From Bacteroidales bacterium (GTDB taxonomy: Bacteria; Bacteroidota; Bacteroidia; Bacteroidales; F082): a stretch of 56,858 nt of DNA. The stretch's first letter is position 1; the number at the start of each line of letters is the position of its first letter. This document shows positions 1 to 8,665 of the stretch, in pieces. The stretch lies in the NCBI GenBank assembly GCA_024709145.1, contig JANJXG010000135.1, positions 1 through 56,858 on the forward strand. The letters are read 5' to 3'. The position numbers and the translations under genes were made by a program. A model generated the notes under the pieces. It was not told the origin of the DNA, did not search any database, and was given only the letters and a program-made list of their open reading frames with translations.

Positions 1-18
1 TGCCAGAAGAATAATTTA

Positions 19-1482
19 ATGAGACATAATATGATTGGGATTTATCGACTTTTTTTCGTTTTTCTGTTTTTTTCGGTTAATGCGAATCTATGGAGTCAAA
101 ACCATTCTTTTTTTGATTTGAACTCTAACACCTTCGATCGTCAAGGAATATCGTTCATTCCTATCAATAATGATATGTTTGTTTTACATAGTTTGGTAGG
201 AGGTCCAAAGAAAAGTGATTTTGAATCAACCTTTTATTATGATTATACCGACATGCTGTATAAAATGGATTCAGATCTAAACGTACTGGACAGCGTTAGG
301 TTTCCGCCATTTCAGGGATACGGCCTGAGGCTTTATGGCGGGATTAAGCTCTCGGACAGTGTAATATCTGTTTCGGGTCTGGCATATGACTCGTTAAGTG
401 GAGATTATCAAGTGTATATGGCATGGTTGAATGATGATTTTGAAATTTTGAACGAGTATATCTGGGGCAATAATGAAGTGCCAGAAGGTTTATATCCACC
501 CCGTCAAAACAAAGCAGGCAATTTGGTGCAGCTGGGATGGTATCCCAACAATCCAAGCACAGGCATGCGACAACATTTTTATCAGGAGTTTTTGCCGTCA
601 GGTGAGTTGCTGCGTTTTGTTGAGGATTCGAGTTCTGTTCAACGCTTTGATATTGTGTCTTTTGGCAATGAGGGAAAATATGCTCAATACAGCTCTGAGA
701 GTCTGACTATACTGAATCCGGATTTTTCAACGGACACGGTAATAGCAATTCCGTCAAATGCGGACTTTTGGTTGAGGCGTTTCGGCCTGCTGAACGACAG
801 CACATTCTATGTGGGTGGTGATATTAAGGTCGACAGCCAGGTTTATGATAGTGACCCTGCAATTATTCCGATCGATATGGATGGTCAAATTTTTCCGGTA
901 ATTCATGCCGGGGCTGTTGATACGATTGATTTTTTCGCTGAGTTTAAGCTGATATCTGATGGTTATTTGCTTTCGGGTACAAAAAACGCCTATCCGGGAT
1001 TACCATCGTTCTTTATGGTTAACAAACTTGATTTGGATTTTCAAAAGGTTTATTCGACCAGCTATGGTGATGGTGTACGCTCCTACATTCTTTACGATTT
1101 AATTGCAATGCATGATGGTGGTTGCATTGCAACCGGGCGGGCCGAGAATTACGATCCGAATTTTTTATATAACACCCGTAACGACCTTATTCTTGTTCGA
1201 TTTGATGGAAATGGAGTGCTCGTTGGGCAACCGAAAGTTATTGAAGACCATCCATCCTTAATGCTAGCCCCGAACCCGGCAACCGGTCTAGTTGCCATTT
1301 TAGGTCAAAAAGCGTGCTGGGTTTCGGCAGAGATATTTGATATAGAAGGAAGAGTTGTTTCACGCCTCAAAGTGGAGAGCTGTAGTTTTTTTGATGTCCA
1401 ACACTTATCAACAGGATTGTTCTTGGTGAGGTTAACTACCGAAAGCGGACTTAATGGTTTTGTCAGGATGGTTAAATTATAA
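19..1482 (+). CDS. Secreted protein with T9SS C-terminal sorting domain
   Basis: This is a 487-residue protein with a hydrophobic N-terminal signal peptide (residues about 8-27, ending near WSQ). The long middle section is rich in Asp, Phe, Tyr and Gly and matches no enzyme family I recognise; it looks like a beta-rich, possibly propeller-like, ectodomain. The last 75 or so residues form a typical type A T9SS sorting domain: the APNPATG motif near residue 417, then the FDIEGRVV and LSTGLFLVRL strands and a basic end (VRMVKL). From family knowledge, such proteins are exported by Sec, moved across the outer membrane by T9SS and usually anchored to A-LPS. A second ATG at position 31 gives a more compact signal peptide and may be the true start. 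The upstream region lies outside the window, so operon membership is unknown. The substrate or role is not visible. Confidence 0.85.
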   Translation: MRHNMIGIYRLFFVFLFFSVNANLWSQNHSFFDLNSNTFDRQGISFIPINNDMFVLHSLVGGPKKSDFESTFYYDYTDMLYKMDSDLNVLDSVRFPPFQGYGLRLYGGIKLSDSVISVSGLAYDSLSGDYQVYMAWLNDDFEILNEYIWGNNEVPEGLYPPRQNKAGNLVQLGWYPNNPSTGMRQHFYQEFLPSGELLRFVEDSSSVQRFDIVSFGNEGKYAQYSSESLTILNPDFSTDTVIAIPSNADFWLRRFGLLNDSTFYVGGDIKVDSQVYDSDPAIIPIDMDGQIFPVIHAGAVDTIDFFAEFKLISDGYLLSGTKNAYPGLPSFFMVNKLDLDFQKVYSTSYGDGVRSYILYDLIAMHDGGCIATGRAENYDPNFLYNTRNDLILVRFDGNGVLVGQPKVIEDHPSLMLAPNPATGLVAILGQKACWVSAEIFDIEGRVVSRLKVESCSFFDVQHLSTGLFLVRLTTESGLNGFVRMVKL

Positions 1483-1620
1483 CCTCACAAATGGCGCTGT
1501 CATCCCAAAGGGGATAGCAAGATATCTTCAACCAACCTCGTTGATGGTCGACTAATCATGATGAAATTAATCATTGACTTGTTTCTCAAAAGTTAAAGTT
1601 ATAATAATGAGTTTTATAAG

Positions 1621-1652
1621 GGCGTTCGGATATTTACCAAACGCCTTTTTTA
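1621..1652 (+). terminator. Rho-independent terminator
   Basis: GGCGTTCGG pairs with CCAAACGCC (one C-A mismatch) around a 7-base loop, followed at once by a run of six T and further T-rich sequence. It probably ends the transcript of the T9SS cargo gene upstream, although it lies about 140 bases after the stop. Confidence 0.75.
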
Positions 1653-1903
1653 ATTTTGTCTTCCGTGTCTGGAATTTGTCCAGGCAGCAGTTGCGAATGA
1701 TAAATTTGCTTTATACTATGGTTTCGTTGTGCGGTTTTTGGGGATTTTTATGTTGACCTAAAACATCTAACCAAAGTAAAATACAATTAGCATAGCACAA
1801 ATTGGTTGAGTCAATCAAATCCATGAATCAGTAATTAATTTACTGTATAATCCAATAAGTCTAGAAAGAAGTATAGTTATGGGATTGTGTTCCTAAAAAG
1901 TAT

Positions 1904-1911
1904 TATATTTG
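1904..1911 (+). promoter_or_regulatory. Bacteroidota promoter, -7 element TATATTTG
   Basis: TATATTTG fits the Bacteroidota -7 consensus TAnnTTTG and lies 20 bases before the ATG of the AAA ATPase. A TTG at 1885-1887 is a possible but poorly spaced -33 element. Confidence 0.6.
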
Positions 1912-1931
1912 CGTCAGAAATCTAGTAGCAA

Positions 1932-3137
1932 ATGAGATTAATTGAAAGAAATGAGTATTTAAACCGCCTTATTGCATTGCGCGAGAAGCAAGTTATAAAA
2001 ATTGTAACTGGTATCCGGCGTTGCGGAAAATCGACACTTTTTGAAATGTATCAGGATTATTTACGGAAGAATGGGGTCTTGGATAGCCAAATAATCTCGA
2101 TCAATTTCGAGGATTTTGATTTTTTCGAACTTCGAAATCCTCATACACTTCATGAGTATATATCAAACCAATTGACTTCTGGTCTCTTTACATATATTTT
2201 TCTCGATGAAATTCAACATGTACCTGACTTTCCTGATGTGGTAAATAGTTTATTTATTAAAAAGAATGTTGATTTATACCTTACAGGTTCAAATGCTTAT
2301 ATGCTTTCGGGCGAAATTGCTACCCTAATTTCGGGCAGATATGTTGAAATAGCATTATTGCCTTTGTCCTTTAAGGAATATGTGGATAGCGCTGGAAACT
2401 CCAATGACCTTAACCATAAGTACAGTGAATATTTGCAAAGCAGTTCGTTTCCGTATGCTTTAGAACTGAAAAGCCAGCCAAAGGTTCTTACCGATTACCT
2501 TACAGGCTTATACAATACTGTCGTGCTTAAAGATGTAGTAGCCCGATATAAGATTAGTGACATTATGATGCTAGAGAGTATTATCCGCTTTATGTTTGAT
2601 AACATTGGTAATTTGCTTTCAACAAAAAAAATCGCTGATACTATGACATCAAATGGAAGAAAAATTGATGTAAAGACAGTTGAAAAATACCTTGCAGCAT
2701 TACAAGCCAGCTTTATTTTGTATCAGTCAAAACGATACAATATTAAAGGAAAACAATACCTGAAAACCTTAGAGAAATATTATGTTGTTGATATTGGACT
2801 ACGCACGTTGTTATTAGGTTCAAGAGCCTTTGATGTAGGGCACATTCTCGAAAATGTAGTCTATCTTGAGTTAATTCGTCGTGGAAATGATGTTTATGTT
2901 GGCAAAGTTGATCATTTAGAGGTTGATTTTGTCGTTGTTAATCAGCAGGGTTTAACTTACTATCAGGTAGCAGCCACAGTAAGAAACATCGAAACGCTTG
3001 ATAGAGAGCTTGCCCCATTGAAGCGAATAAACGATCAATACCCCAAATACATTCTAACTTTAGATGATGACCCTGATGCTGATTATGATGGAATAAGAAG
3101 AATAAATGTGCTGCAGTGGTTGGTTGGTCAACGCTAA
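1932..3137 (+). CDS. AAA_14/DUF4143 family ATPase
   Basis: This 401-residue protein has an N-terminal AAA_14 P-loop domain: Walker A is GIRRCGKST (residues about 27-35) and Walker B is YIFLDEIQHV (about 91-100), with a sensor-like LTGSNAYML following. The C-terminal half (about 200-400) has the DUF4143 pattern, including a winged-helix-like stretch and a VDFVV nuclease-like strand ahead of YYQVA. Many Bacteroidota carry several copies; their function is not established, and roles in stress or selfish-element biology have been suggested only by context. It stands alone with its own promoter and is visibly AT-richer than the LPS genes that follow, which suggests transfer or weak expression. The ATG at 1932 is the first in frame and agrees with the promoter position. 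Confidence 0.9.
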   Translation: MRLIERNEYLNRLIALREKQVIKIVTGIRRCGKSTLFEMYQDYLRKNGVLDSQIISINFEDFDFFELRNPHTLHEYISNQLTSGLFTYIFLDEIQHVPDFPDVVNSLFIKKNVDLYLTGSNAYMLSGEIATLISGRYVEIALLPLSFKEYVDSAGNSNDLNHKYSEYLQSSSFPYALELKSQPKVLTDYLTGLYNTVVLKDVVARYKISDIMMLESIIRFMFDNIGNLLSTKKIADTMTSNGRKIDVKTVEKYLAALQASFILYQSKRYNIKGKQYLKTLEKYYVVDIGLRTLLLGSRAFDVGHILENVVYLELIRRGNDVYVGKVDHLEVDFVVVNQQGLTYYQVAATVRNIETLDRELAPLKRINDQYPKYILTLDDDPDADYDGIRRINVLQWLVGQR

Positions 3138-3207
3138 CTTATATTTATTTTTCAGAAACCTCCAAATGACTTTTGAGCTTCCAAAACCCTCTTAGGGTAA
3201 ATAGTAT

Positions 3208-3215
3208 TACCTTTG
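3208..3215 (+). promoter_or_regulatory. Promoter -7 element TACCTTTG for the lptF/G gene
   Basis: TACCTTTG matches TAnnTTTG. It lies inside the longest open frame (which could begin at TTG 3173) but 24 bases upstream of the GTG at 3239. That argues the GTG is the real start. I see no good -33 TTTG. Confidence 0.6.
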
Positions 3216-3238
3216 CCCTTGAATCTGAATTGCAATTC

Positions 3239-4732
3239 GTGAAAAAGATTAATCTTTATGTCCTGAAGTCCTATCTTGGACCCTTTATTCTTACTTTTTT
3301 TATTTCTCTCTTCATCCTGCTGATGCAATTTCTTTGGAAATACATCGACGATCTGGTGGGCAAAGGTCTTGAAGCTGATGTGATTGCACAATTATTGTTC
3401 TATGCCAGCGCCACCTTTGTCCCCTTAGCCTTGCCTCTGGCCATTTTACTTTCTTCACTCATGACTTTTGGCAACCTGGGCGAACACTACGAACTCGTGG
3501 CCATGAAAGCCTCGGGGATTTCGGTGTGGAAGGTGATGCGACCACTCGTTTACCTATCTTTCATGATCAGTATTTTGGCATTTGTTTTTTCCAATAATGT
3601 GTTGCCGGTGGCCAACCTGAAGTTTCAGTCGCTTCTTTACGATGTGAGGCAGCAAAAGCTTGCCTTCAATATCAAAGCGGGTGAGTTTTACAATGGCATC
3701 GAGAATTATATTATCAGAGTGGGTGAAAAGGCCCCTGATGGCCGAACCATTTACGATGTGAAGATTTATGACCATACCGACAGAATGGGCAACATAAAAG
3801 TTACAACAGCCAAATCGGGCTATATGGAACTTTCACCTGATCAGAAATTCGTGATCTTTACCCTTTTCGACGGCTATAATTTCAAAGATATCATAACCAC
3901 CAAAAACTTCCGCGAAAACCGGCCTTTCGACCGCAGTTCATTCAAAAAGCAGCGGCTTAAGTTTGACCTTTCAGCATTCGATCTGACCAGAACACAGGAA
4001 GATCTTTTTAAGAATCATTACAGCATGTTGAATACCAAGCAATTAACTCAATATATCGATTCGCTTGGTCAACGTTATCAGGAACGAAAAGAGCGTTTTA
4101 CGGGAGGCTTTTATGCGCGTTTTCAGCATCTGTCAACTGTAGATACCGCCAAAATCAGACGGCTTTCTGACGATGCCAGGCCGAACCAAACAAAGACTGA
4201 CATCACCGAAGACAGCCTGCATACGGCTGTTTTGAAGTATCCGCTGATCGAAAATTTTGCCGAAGGTGAAAAATTCAATGTGCTCGAAATGGCTTTGAGT
4301 GCTGCCAAAAACAACAAAGACAACATCATTTTTAATAAGAACGATTTTAACTATCAAGCCGAAAACATCAGAAAGCATGAGATAGTGTGGCATAAAAAGT
4401 TTACACTCTCCATTGCCTGCCTCATCCTGTTTTTCATCGGCGCACCCATGGGAGCCATCATCCGCAAAGGCGGACTTGGATTGCCGGTTGTTATTGCTGT
4501 TTTCTTTTTTGTCATCTACCACATCACCAGCATCACAGGCGAGAAATCGGCCCGGCTGGGCGATCTTGATATGTTTTTTGGCGTCTGGCTTTCTTCAATC
4601 GTGCTTTTCCCGATAGGTCTTTTTCTAACTTTCAAATCAACTACCGATGCACCCTTGTTGGATGCCGAAAGCTGGAAGAAATTTTTCAGCCGCTTTCTCA
4701 GATTCAAAGAAAACGCTCAATCTGCATCCTAA
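3239..4732 (+). CDS. LptF/LptG-family LPS export permease (YjgP/YjgQ)
   Basis: From the GTG at 3239 this is a 497-residue inner-membrane protein starting MKKINLYVLKSYLGPF. There are three transmembrane segments near the N-terminus (about 15-35, 60-85, 100-120), a large periplasmic beta-jellyroll region (about 125-370), and three more transmembrane segments near the end. The invariant-looking stretches LYVLKSYLGPF and GEHYELVAMKASGISVWKVM are typical of the family. LptF and LptG pair with the LptB ATPase to extract LPS and hand it to LptC/A. One gene alone cannot be assigned to F or G with confidence, and no partner gene is nearby. The frame stays open upstream to 3173, but a promoter lies inside that extension. 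It ends TAATG, overlapping the next start, so the two genes are probably translationally coupled. Confidence 0.88.
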   Translation: MKKINLYVLKSYLGPFILTFFISLFILLMQFLWKYIDDLVGKGLEADVIAQLLFYASATFVPLALPLAILLSSLMTFGNLGEHYELVAMKASGISVWKVMRPLVYLSFMISILAFVFSNNVLPVANLKFQSLLYDVRQQKLAFNIKAGEFYNGIENYIIRVGEKAPDGRTIYDVKIYDHTDRMGNIKVTTAKSGYMELSPDQKFVIFTLFDGYNFKDIITTKNFRENRPFDRSSFKKQRLKFDLSAFDLTRTQEDLFKNHYSMLNTKQLTQYIDSLGQRYQERKERFTGGFYARFQHLSTVDTAKIRRLSDDARPNQTKTDITEDSLHTAVLKYPLIENFAEGEKFNVLEMALSAAKNNKDNIIFNKNDFNYQAENIRKHEIVWHKKFTLSIACLILFFIGAPMGAIIRKGGLGLPVVIAVFFFVIYHITSITGEKSARLGDLDMFFGVWLSSIVLFPIGLFLTFKSTTDAPLLDAESWKKFFSRFLRFKENAQSAS

Positions 4733-5946
4733 TGAAAGTCTTGTTTTTGTGCAACAAATCGCCTTTCCCGGCCCGCGAAGGGGGGCCGATGGCCATGAAC
4801 AGCCTGATCGAAGGCTTGATACAGGCCGGTCATCAGGTTAAAGTGCTTGCCGTTAATTCAGCGAAATACAATGTAAAAACAGAAGATATTCCGGATTCAT
4901 ACCGCAGGATCACCGGTATCGAATTGGTAGATCTGGATTTGAGCATCAAACCTTTCGATGCCTTTCTTAACCTTTTCACCTCGCAATCGTATCATATTGA
5001 AAGGTTTATATCAAACCAATTTAGCAAGAGGCTGGAAGATCTTTTACGTCGGACTCATTTTGATGTGGTCCAGCTAGAAACGCTGTTTATGGTTCCTTAT
5101 GTAGATCTCGTGCGCAAACACTCCAAAGCCAGAATAGTGCTCAGAGCGCATAACATCGAACATCTGATTTGGAAACGGTTAAGCCAGCAGACAGCCAATC
5201 CTTTGAAAAAATGGTATCTGGGTCATCTTACATCTACCTTGAAGCGGTATGAACTGGCAGCACTGGGAAAGGTTGACGGCATTGCCGCCATTACCCGCAA
5301 AGATGCAGCGTTTTTCAGGGGTCTGACTTCCACACCCGTGGTTGATATCCCTTTTGGCATTGAACTACCACCCTTGTCAGCGAGTTCCGGTGTGAAGCGC
5401 TTTCCAGCTTTTTTCCACATCGGTGCGATGAACTGGATGCCCAATGAAGAAGGGATTAAATGGTTTGTTCAGGAGGTGTGGCCTGAAATCAATAAGAAAC
5501 ATCCGGAGCTGGTGTTTAACCTGGCGGGAAGATACATGCCATCATGGTTAAAAACGGGATTGAAGCCTCAGTTGGTCGTGTGGGGCGAGGTTGACAACGC
5601 TGCTTCCTTTGTCAATGCCCATGATGTGGCGATCGTTCCTCTGCTCTCAGGAAGCGGAATCCGAATTAAAATCATCGAAGCAATGGCCGCTGGCAAAACA
5701 GTGATCACAACTGAAATTGGTGCTGAGGGAATTTTGTATCAAAATGGCCTGAACATTATGATAGCAAACAGTAAACACGATTTTATCAATGCGGTTGAAA
5801 AAATTGTTAGCACACCCGGACTCGCGGCTGGTATCGGCGCAAACGCCCGCAGACTGATTGAGGAGGTTTATGACAACAAGCAGATAGTTAAACGGCTATT
5901 GTTGTTTTACGAAAACCTCCAAAGGCAAAGCAGTATTCGGTACTAG
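4732..5946 (+). CDS. Family 4-like glycosyltransferase (GT-B fold)
   Basis: This 404-residue GT-B protein has an N-terminal Rossmann half beginning KVLFLCNKSPFPAREGG, whose glycine-rich loop binds the acceptor side. The C-terminal half carries the nucleotide-sugar signature VPLLSGSGIRIKIIEAMAAGKTVITT (residues about 302-327), with the conserved E of IIEAMAAGK. No membrane segment is seen, so it should act at the cytoplasmic face. The start overlaps the stop of the LptF/G gene by one base (TAATG). That pairing suggests a step in LPS core or other surface glycan synthesis, but donor and acceptor cannot be read from sequence. Confidence 0.85.
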   Translation: MKVLFLCNKSPFPAREGGPMAMNSLIEGLIQAGHQVKVLAVNSAKYNVKTEDIPDSYRRITGIELVDLDLSIKPFDAFLNLFTSQSYHIERFISNQFSKRLEDLLRRTHFDVVQLETLFMVPYVDLVRKHSKARIVLRAHNIEHLIWKRLSQQTANPLKKWYLGHLTSTLKRYELAALGKVDGIAAITRKDAAFFRGLTSTPVVDIPFGIELPPLSASSGVKRFPAFFHIGAMNWMPNEEGIKWFVQEVWPEINKKHPELVFNLAGRYMPSWLKTGLKPQLVVWGEVDNAASFVNAHDVAIVPLLSGSGIRIKIIEAMAAGKTVITTEIGAEGILYQNGLNIMIANSKHDFINAVEKIVSTPGLAAGIGANARRLIEEVYDNKQIVKRLLLFYENLQRQSSIRY

Positions 5947-6080
5947 AAACATTCAAACTTGCTGCCTGATGTGGTGATTAACTTTCTATTTCATCAGCAG
6001 GATAAGGTCTGCTTTTTGAATAAATCCTGGCTTAAACTTAGCGATTGAAATGCTTTTCGCCTAAAAAAGCCACGACTGCC

Positions 6081-6099
6081 AAAAACCGATTGGTTTTTT
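6081..6099 (+). terminator. Possible terminator after the glycosyltransferase
   Basis: AAAAACC pairs with GGTTTTT around the loop GATT, and the descending arm runs straight into T residues. It is 135 bases past the stop codon and mostly A-T paired, so it is a modest candidate. Confidence 0.45.
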
Positions 6100-6156
6100 A
6101 ATCAATTCTTAAGCTATTCTTTCCACTTTTAGACAAGGCATCGGAAAGGATTTTCG

Positions 6157-6164
6157 TATCTTTG
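6157..6164 (+). promoter_or_regulatory. Promoter -7 element TATCTTTG, 4 bases from the ATG
   Basis: TATCTTTG matches TAnnTTTG exactly and ends four bases before the ATG at 6169. Transcription should start at or next to the start codon, implying a leaderless or nearly leaderless mRNA for the cation exporter. Confidence 0.65.
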
Positions 6165-6168
6165 ACAG

Positions 6169-7077
6169 ATGACTGCTGATGCCCGTGTTTCAAAAGTAAA
6201 GACCGTAACCTATCTGGGGATGGTGGTGAATGTGTTGTTGACATTTGGAAAGCTTTTGGCCGGAGTGGTTGGAAAATCCTCTGCCATGCTTGCCGACGGG
6301 GTTCATTCGCTCTCTGATATTGCCACCGACGTTGTTGTGATCGCATTTGTTGGCATCGCTGCCAAGGAGAGTGATCAGGACCATCAATATGGCCATGGAA
6401 AATACGAAACCTTCGCAACCATGCTTATCAGCTTTGTTTTGCTTGTGGTTGGCTTAGGGATTTTTTGGGAAGGTCTGAAGGCACTTTATGGTCATTTTAA
6501 TGGCGTGGTACTACCAAAACCTGGATTGATCGCCTTGTATGCAGCGCTTATTTCTATTGTTTCCAAGGAGATACTCTATCGTTATACAATGGTTGTTGCC
6601 AACCGAATCCAAAGCAGTGCAGTAAAGGCCAATGCATGGCATCACCGTTCGGATGCCTTTTCTTCAATAGGTACAACTCTTGGAATTGGTGGAGCTATTT
6701 TTTTAGGTGAGTCGTGGCGACTTCTCGACCCTCTTGCCGGGATGGTTGTTAGTATCTTCATTGTCAAAATGGCTGTGGAAATTGGTCTGCCGAGTGTGAA
6801 AGAATTGCTTGAAACAGCATTGCCCGAAGAGACACGGGAAGAGATTGAGAAAATCATCCAGTCACAACCGGGTGTTTTGAATTATCACCGGCTTCGTACT
6901 CGTAAGATCGGAATGGTCAATGCTGTTGAAGTTCATGTGAAAGTCGACAGGGATTTAACAGTAGAAGCTTCACACCAGATAGCAACGGCTATTGAAGAAG
7001 CTTTGCGGCACCGATTTGGAAAGCAAACCCACGTTGGGGTTCATATTGAACCTTTCTATCCCAGGCAAAGCGGATGA
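6169..7077 (+). CDS. Cation diffusion facilitator (CDF) metal exporter
   Basis: This 302-residue inner-membrane protein fits the usual CDF length. It has about six transmembrane helices in the first 200 residues and a cytoplasmic CDF dimerisation domain (about 205-300). Metal-site signatures are visible: MLADGVHSLSDIATD in helix 2, HQYGHGKYE after it, and HHRSDAFSS (an HxxxD motif) in helix 5. The C-terminal domain has the HRLRTRKIG and VEVHVKVD pattern. These proteins exchange protons for Zn, Fe, Mn or Co; the HxxxD/D-containing sites fit Zn or Fe, but specificity is inferred. The gene has its own promoter and meets the next gene tail to tail with no spacer. The neighbouring minus-strand module resembles metal-linked extracytoplasmic stress systems, so a functional link is possible. 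Confidence 0.92.
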   Translation: MTADARVSKVKTVTYLGMVVNVLLTFGKLLAGVVGKSSAMLADGVHSLSDIATDVVVIAFVGIAAKESDQDHQYGHGKYETFATMLISFVLLVVGLGIFWEGLKALYGHFNGVVLPKPGLIALYAALISIVSKEILYRYTMVVANRIQSSAVKANAWHHRSDAFSSIGTTLGIGGAIFLGESWRLLDPLAGMVVSIFIVKMAVEIGLPSVKELLETALPEETREEIEKIIQSQPGVLNYHRLRTRKIGMVNAVEVHVKVDRDLTVEASHQIATAIEEALRHRFGKQTHVGVHIEPFYPRQSG

Positions 7078-7596
7078 TTATTTGTTTCGCTGGCCGTGAC
7101 GCATTCTGTTGCGTCCAGACCCTTTTCCGCTCTCAGGCCGGCTTTCATTCATAAGATTTTTATAGAGTTCCACCAACCTCCCGCGTTGTTCGCTGTTTGA
7201 AATGGCATTAACCTTTTTCAGATGCCTGAAGGTTGTCATCCTTATCATATGCTGAAGCTCTGCGGCCTTCAGTGAAATTTCTTCGAGGGAGGTGGTATCG
7301 GCAGCACCTTCAGCAAGGATATGAAACATCTGTTCCTGTTCTATCTGAAGCTGTTGCTTTAGATTGGTAGTGCTTCCCTTATAATCATCGAGCAAATAAT
7401 TGTATTGCTGCTGCTGAAGATGATCAAACCCCAGCTTGTTGCGGAAATGTGCAAACCCTTTACCACCACCGTTATCCTGACCGATAAGGCCTGTTGAAGT
7501 CCCCGGCCAGCCTGAAGCAAGTAATACCGTCAGTGTGGCAACAAAAAGGAAAAGGCTGATATAGAAACCTATTTGGTAAAACCTGAGCTGTTTCAT
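7078..7596 (-). CDS. Spy/CpxP-like periplasmic (metal-sensor type) protein
   Basis: This 172-residue protein has an N-terminal hydrophobic helix (residues about 8-30), probably an uncleaved anchor or signal, and a helical periplasmic part rich in Gln, Leu and Arg. Two helices have the spacing of Spy/CpxP hairpins: FDHLQQQQYNYLLDDY (about 56-71) and the ISNSEQRGRLVELYKNL stretch near 133-149, each a degenerate LTxxQ-type repeat. The tail is Gly, Arg and Asn rich. Spy/CpxP relatives act as chaperones or metal-responsive sensors that feed back on sigma or two-component systems. It is the last gene of a module with an ECF sigma factor and anti-sigma, two bases after the anti-sigma stop. Assignment rests on fold pattern and context. 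Confidence 0.7.
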   Translation of the reverse strand: MKQLRFYQIGFYISLFLFVATLTVLLASGWPGTSTGLIGQDNGGGKGFAHFRNKLGFDHLQQQQYNYLLDDYKGSTTNLKQQLQIEQEQMFHILAEGAADTTSLEEISLKAAELQHMIRMTTFRHLKKVNAISNSEQRGRLVELYKNLMNESRPESGKGSGRNRMRHGQRNK

Positions 7597-7598
7597 GG

Positions 7599-8018
7599 TT
7601 ATTCTTCGTTGAAGTAATCTATTGGAAATGAATCATCTGTGCTTAGTTCGAGGGTGTAATCTGCAGCAATATCCCTGTATGTCGGTCCGCTGGCTGGGAT
7701 TAGCTTGTGGCTGACAATGAGCCCGGTGAGTACGGATGCTGCTGCGATTGCTGCCACCTTTACCAGAATTGGCTGTAGCTTTCCTGAATTTGCTGATGCT
7801 GATTTTATCCTTGCTGTTGGGTCAATTGCAATGGTACCTGGCCCTTGCTGTTGCCATTTTTCAAGGTCGGCAGTCAGTTGGTCGATTACGAACCGGCAGT
7901 GTGGGCAGCCAGTCAGATGGGGGTCGTTTTGCATCGAAATTGCTTCATTGTCGGTGGCGGCAAGCAGTTTATTGATCAATTCCCCGGTTTGAGGGCAGGA
8001 TTGTGGTGGTTTCATCAT
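7599..8018 (-). CDS. Membrane anti-sigma factor with H-x3-C-x2-C zinc motif
   Basis: This 139-residue protein carries the zinc-binding anti-sigma signature HLTGCPHC (H-x3-C-x2-C, residues about 34-41) in its cytoplasmic N-terminal part. One transmembrane helix follows (about 86-105, LVKVAAIAAASVLTGLIV), and a short acidic tail faces the periplasm. ZAS-type proteins hold an ECF sigma factor inactive until a signal releases it. The start overlaps the stop of the sigma gene (TGATG), so the two are translationally coupled, as expected for a matched sigma/anti-sigma pair. The next gene encodes the probable periplasmic sensor. Confidence 0.85.
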   Translation of the reverse strand: MMKPPQSCPQTGELINKLLAATDNEAISMQNDPHLTGCPHCRFVIDQLTADLEKWQQQGPGTIAIDPTARIKSASANSGKLQPILVKVAAIAAASVLTGLIVSHKLIPASGPTYRDIAADYTLELSTDDSFPIDYFNEE

Positions 8019-8605
8019 CAGGATTTTTTATTGTTGTAGTAGGGTAACAGTATTTTAACCAAATTTTGCCTGGCCCTGAAGTTTAGCGACTCTACTGATG
8101 AGACACTGAGTTTCATGATGGCAGCGATTTCAGGATTACTCAATCCTTCACTTTTTGAAAGGACAAAAGCTGTACGCTGGTTGTGAGGAAGTTGCTGTAA
8201 AGCCATAGTGATTGCGTTTTCGTCATCTTTTCTTTCAAACATTTCCAGTGCCATGTTGAGGCTGTGGTTCATACCTGCGGGAGGCTGTGCTTGTTCTGAT
8301 TGCCATGACAGGCGGAATCCTGTCCGCAGTTTCTTCCATTTGAGATGATTGCGGGCTTTGTTGGTGCTCAGCTGATAAATCCAGGTAGAGAGTGAAGCTT
8401 CTTCTCTGAAATTTTTAACTTGTTCCCAAATACTTACAAACACTTCCTGCACCAGGTCCGGCGTTTCTTCTTTGTCGCCGGTAATCTTGAAAATTACCCT
8501 GGCGGTTATGGGCTGAAATCGAAGAATCAGTTCCCTGAAGGCAGCTTCGTCCCTTCTTCGCAAGGCATCAGTGAGCTGTTTTTCGGTCATCATGAGCTTG
8601 GGCAC
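8018..8605 (-). CDS. ECF-family RNA polymerase sigma factor
   Basis: This 195-residue sigma-70-like protein has region 2 at about residues 20-85, including the PDLVQEVFVSIWEQVKNFR core and the STWIYQLSTNKARNHLK -10 recognition helix. Region 4 lies at about 130-185, with LPHNQRTAFVLSKSEGLSNP and a helix-turn-helix around EIAAIMKLSVSSVES. There is no extra C-terminal domain. It recruits RNA polymerase to a small envelope-stress regulon. It sits between a secreted EF-hand-type protein and its anti-sigma; the four genes read in one direction with short gaps and are likely one transcript. The target promoter sequence cannot be read with confidence from this locus. Confidence 0.93.
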   Translation of the reverse strand: MPKLMMTEKQLTDALRRRDEAAFRELILRFQPITARVIFKITGDKEETPDLVQEVFVSIWEQVKNFREEASLSTWIYQLSTNKARNHLKWKKLRTGFRLSWQSEQAQPPAGMNHSLNMALEMFERKDDENAITMALQQLPHNQRTAFVLSKSEGLSNPEIAAIMKLSVSSVESLNFRARQNLVKILLPYYNNKKS

Positions 8606-8665
8606 AGCATTAATTGGCTGACAAAGTTAATCATCAGCCAATGATTTGCCTCTTTTTCAGATGGT

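Larger units (their letters stand above)
1483..1931. other. Intergenic region, no gene
   Basis: This gap of 449 bases has no convincing ORF. It is AT-rich and holds one clear intrinsic terminator (1621-1652), about 140 bases after the stop of the preceding gene, and a TAnnTTTG promoter (1904-1911) just before the next gene. I see no tRNA, riboswitch or repeat in the remainder. Confidence 0.7.
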
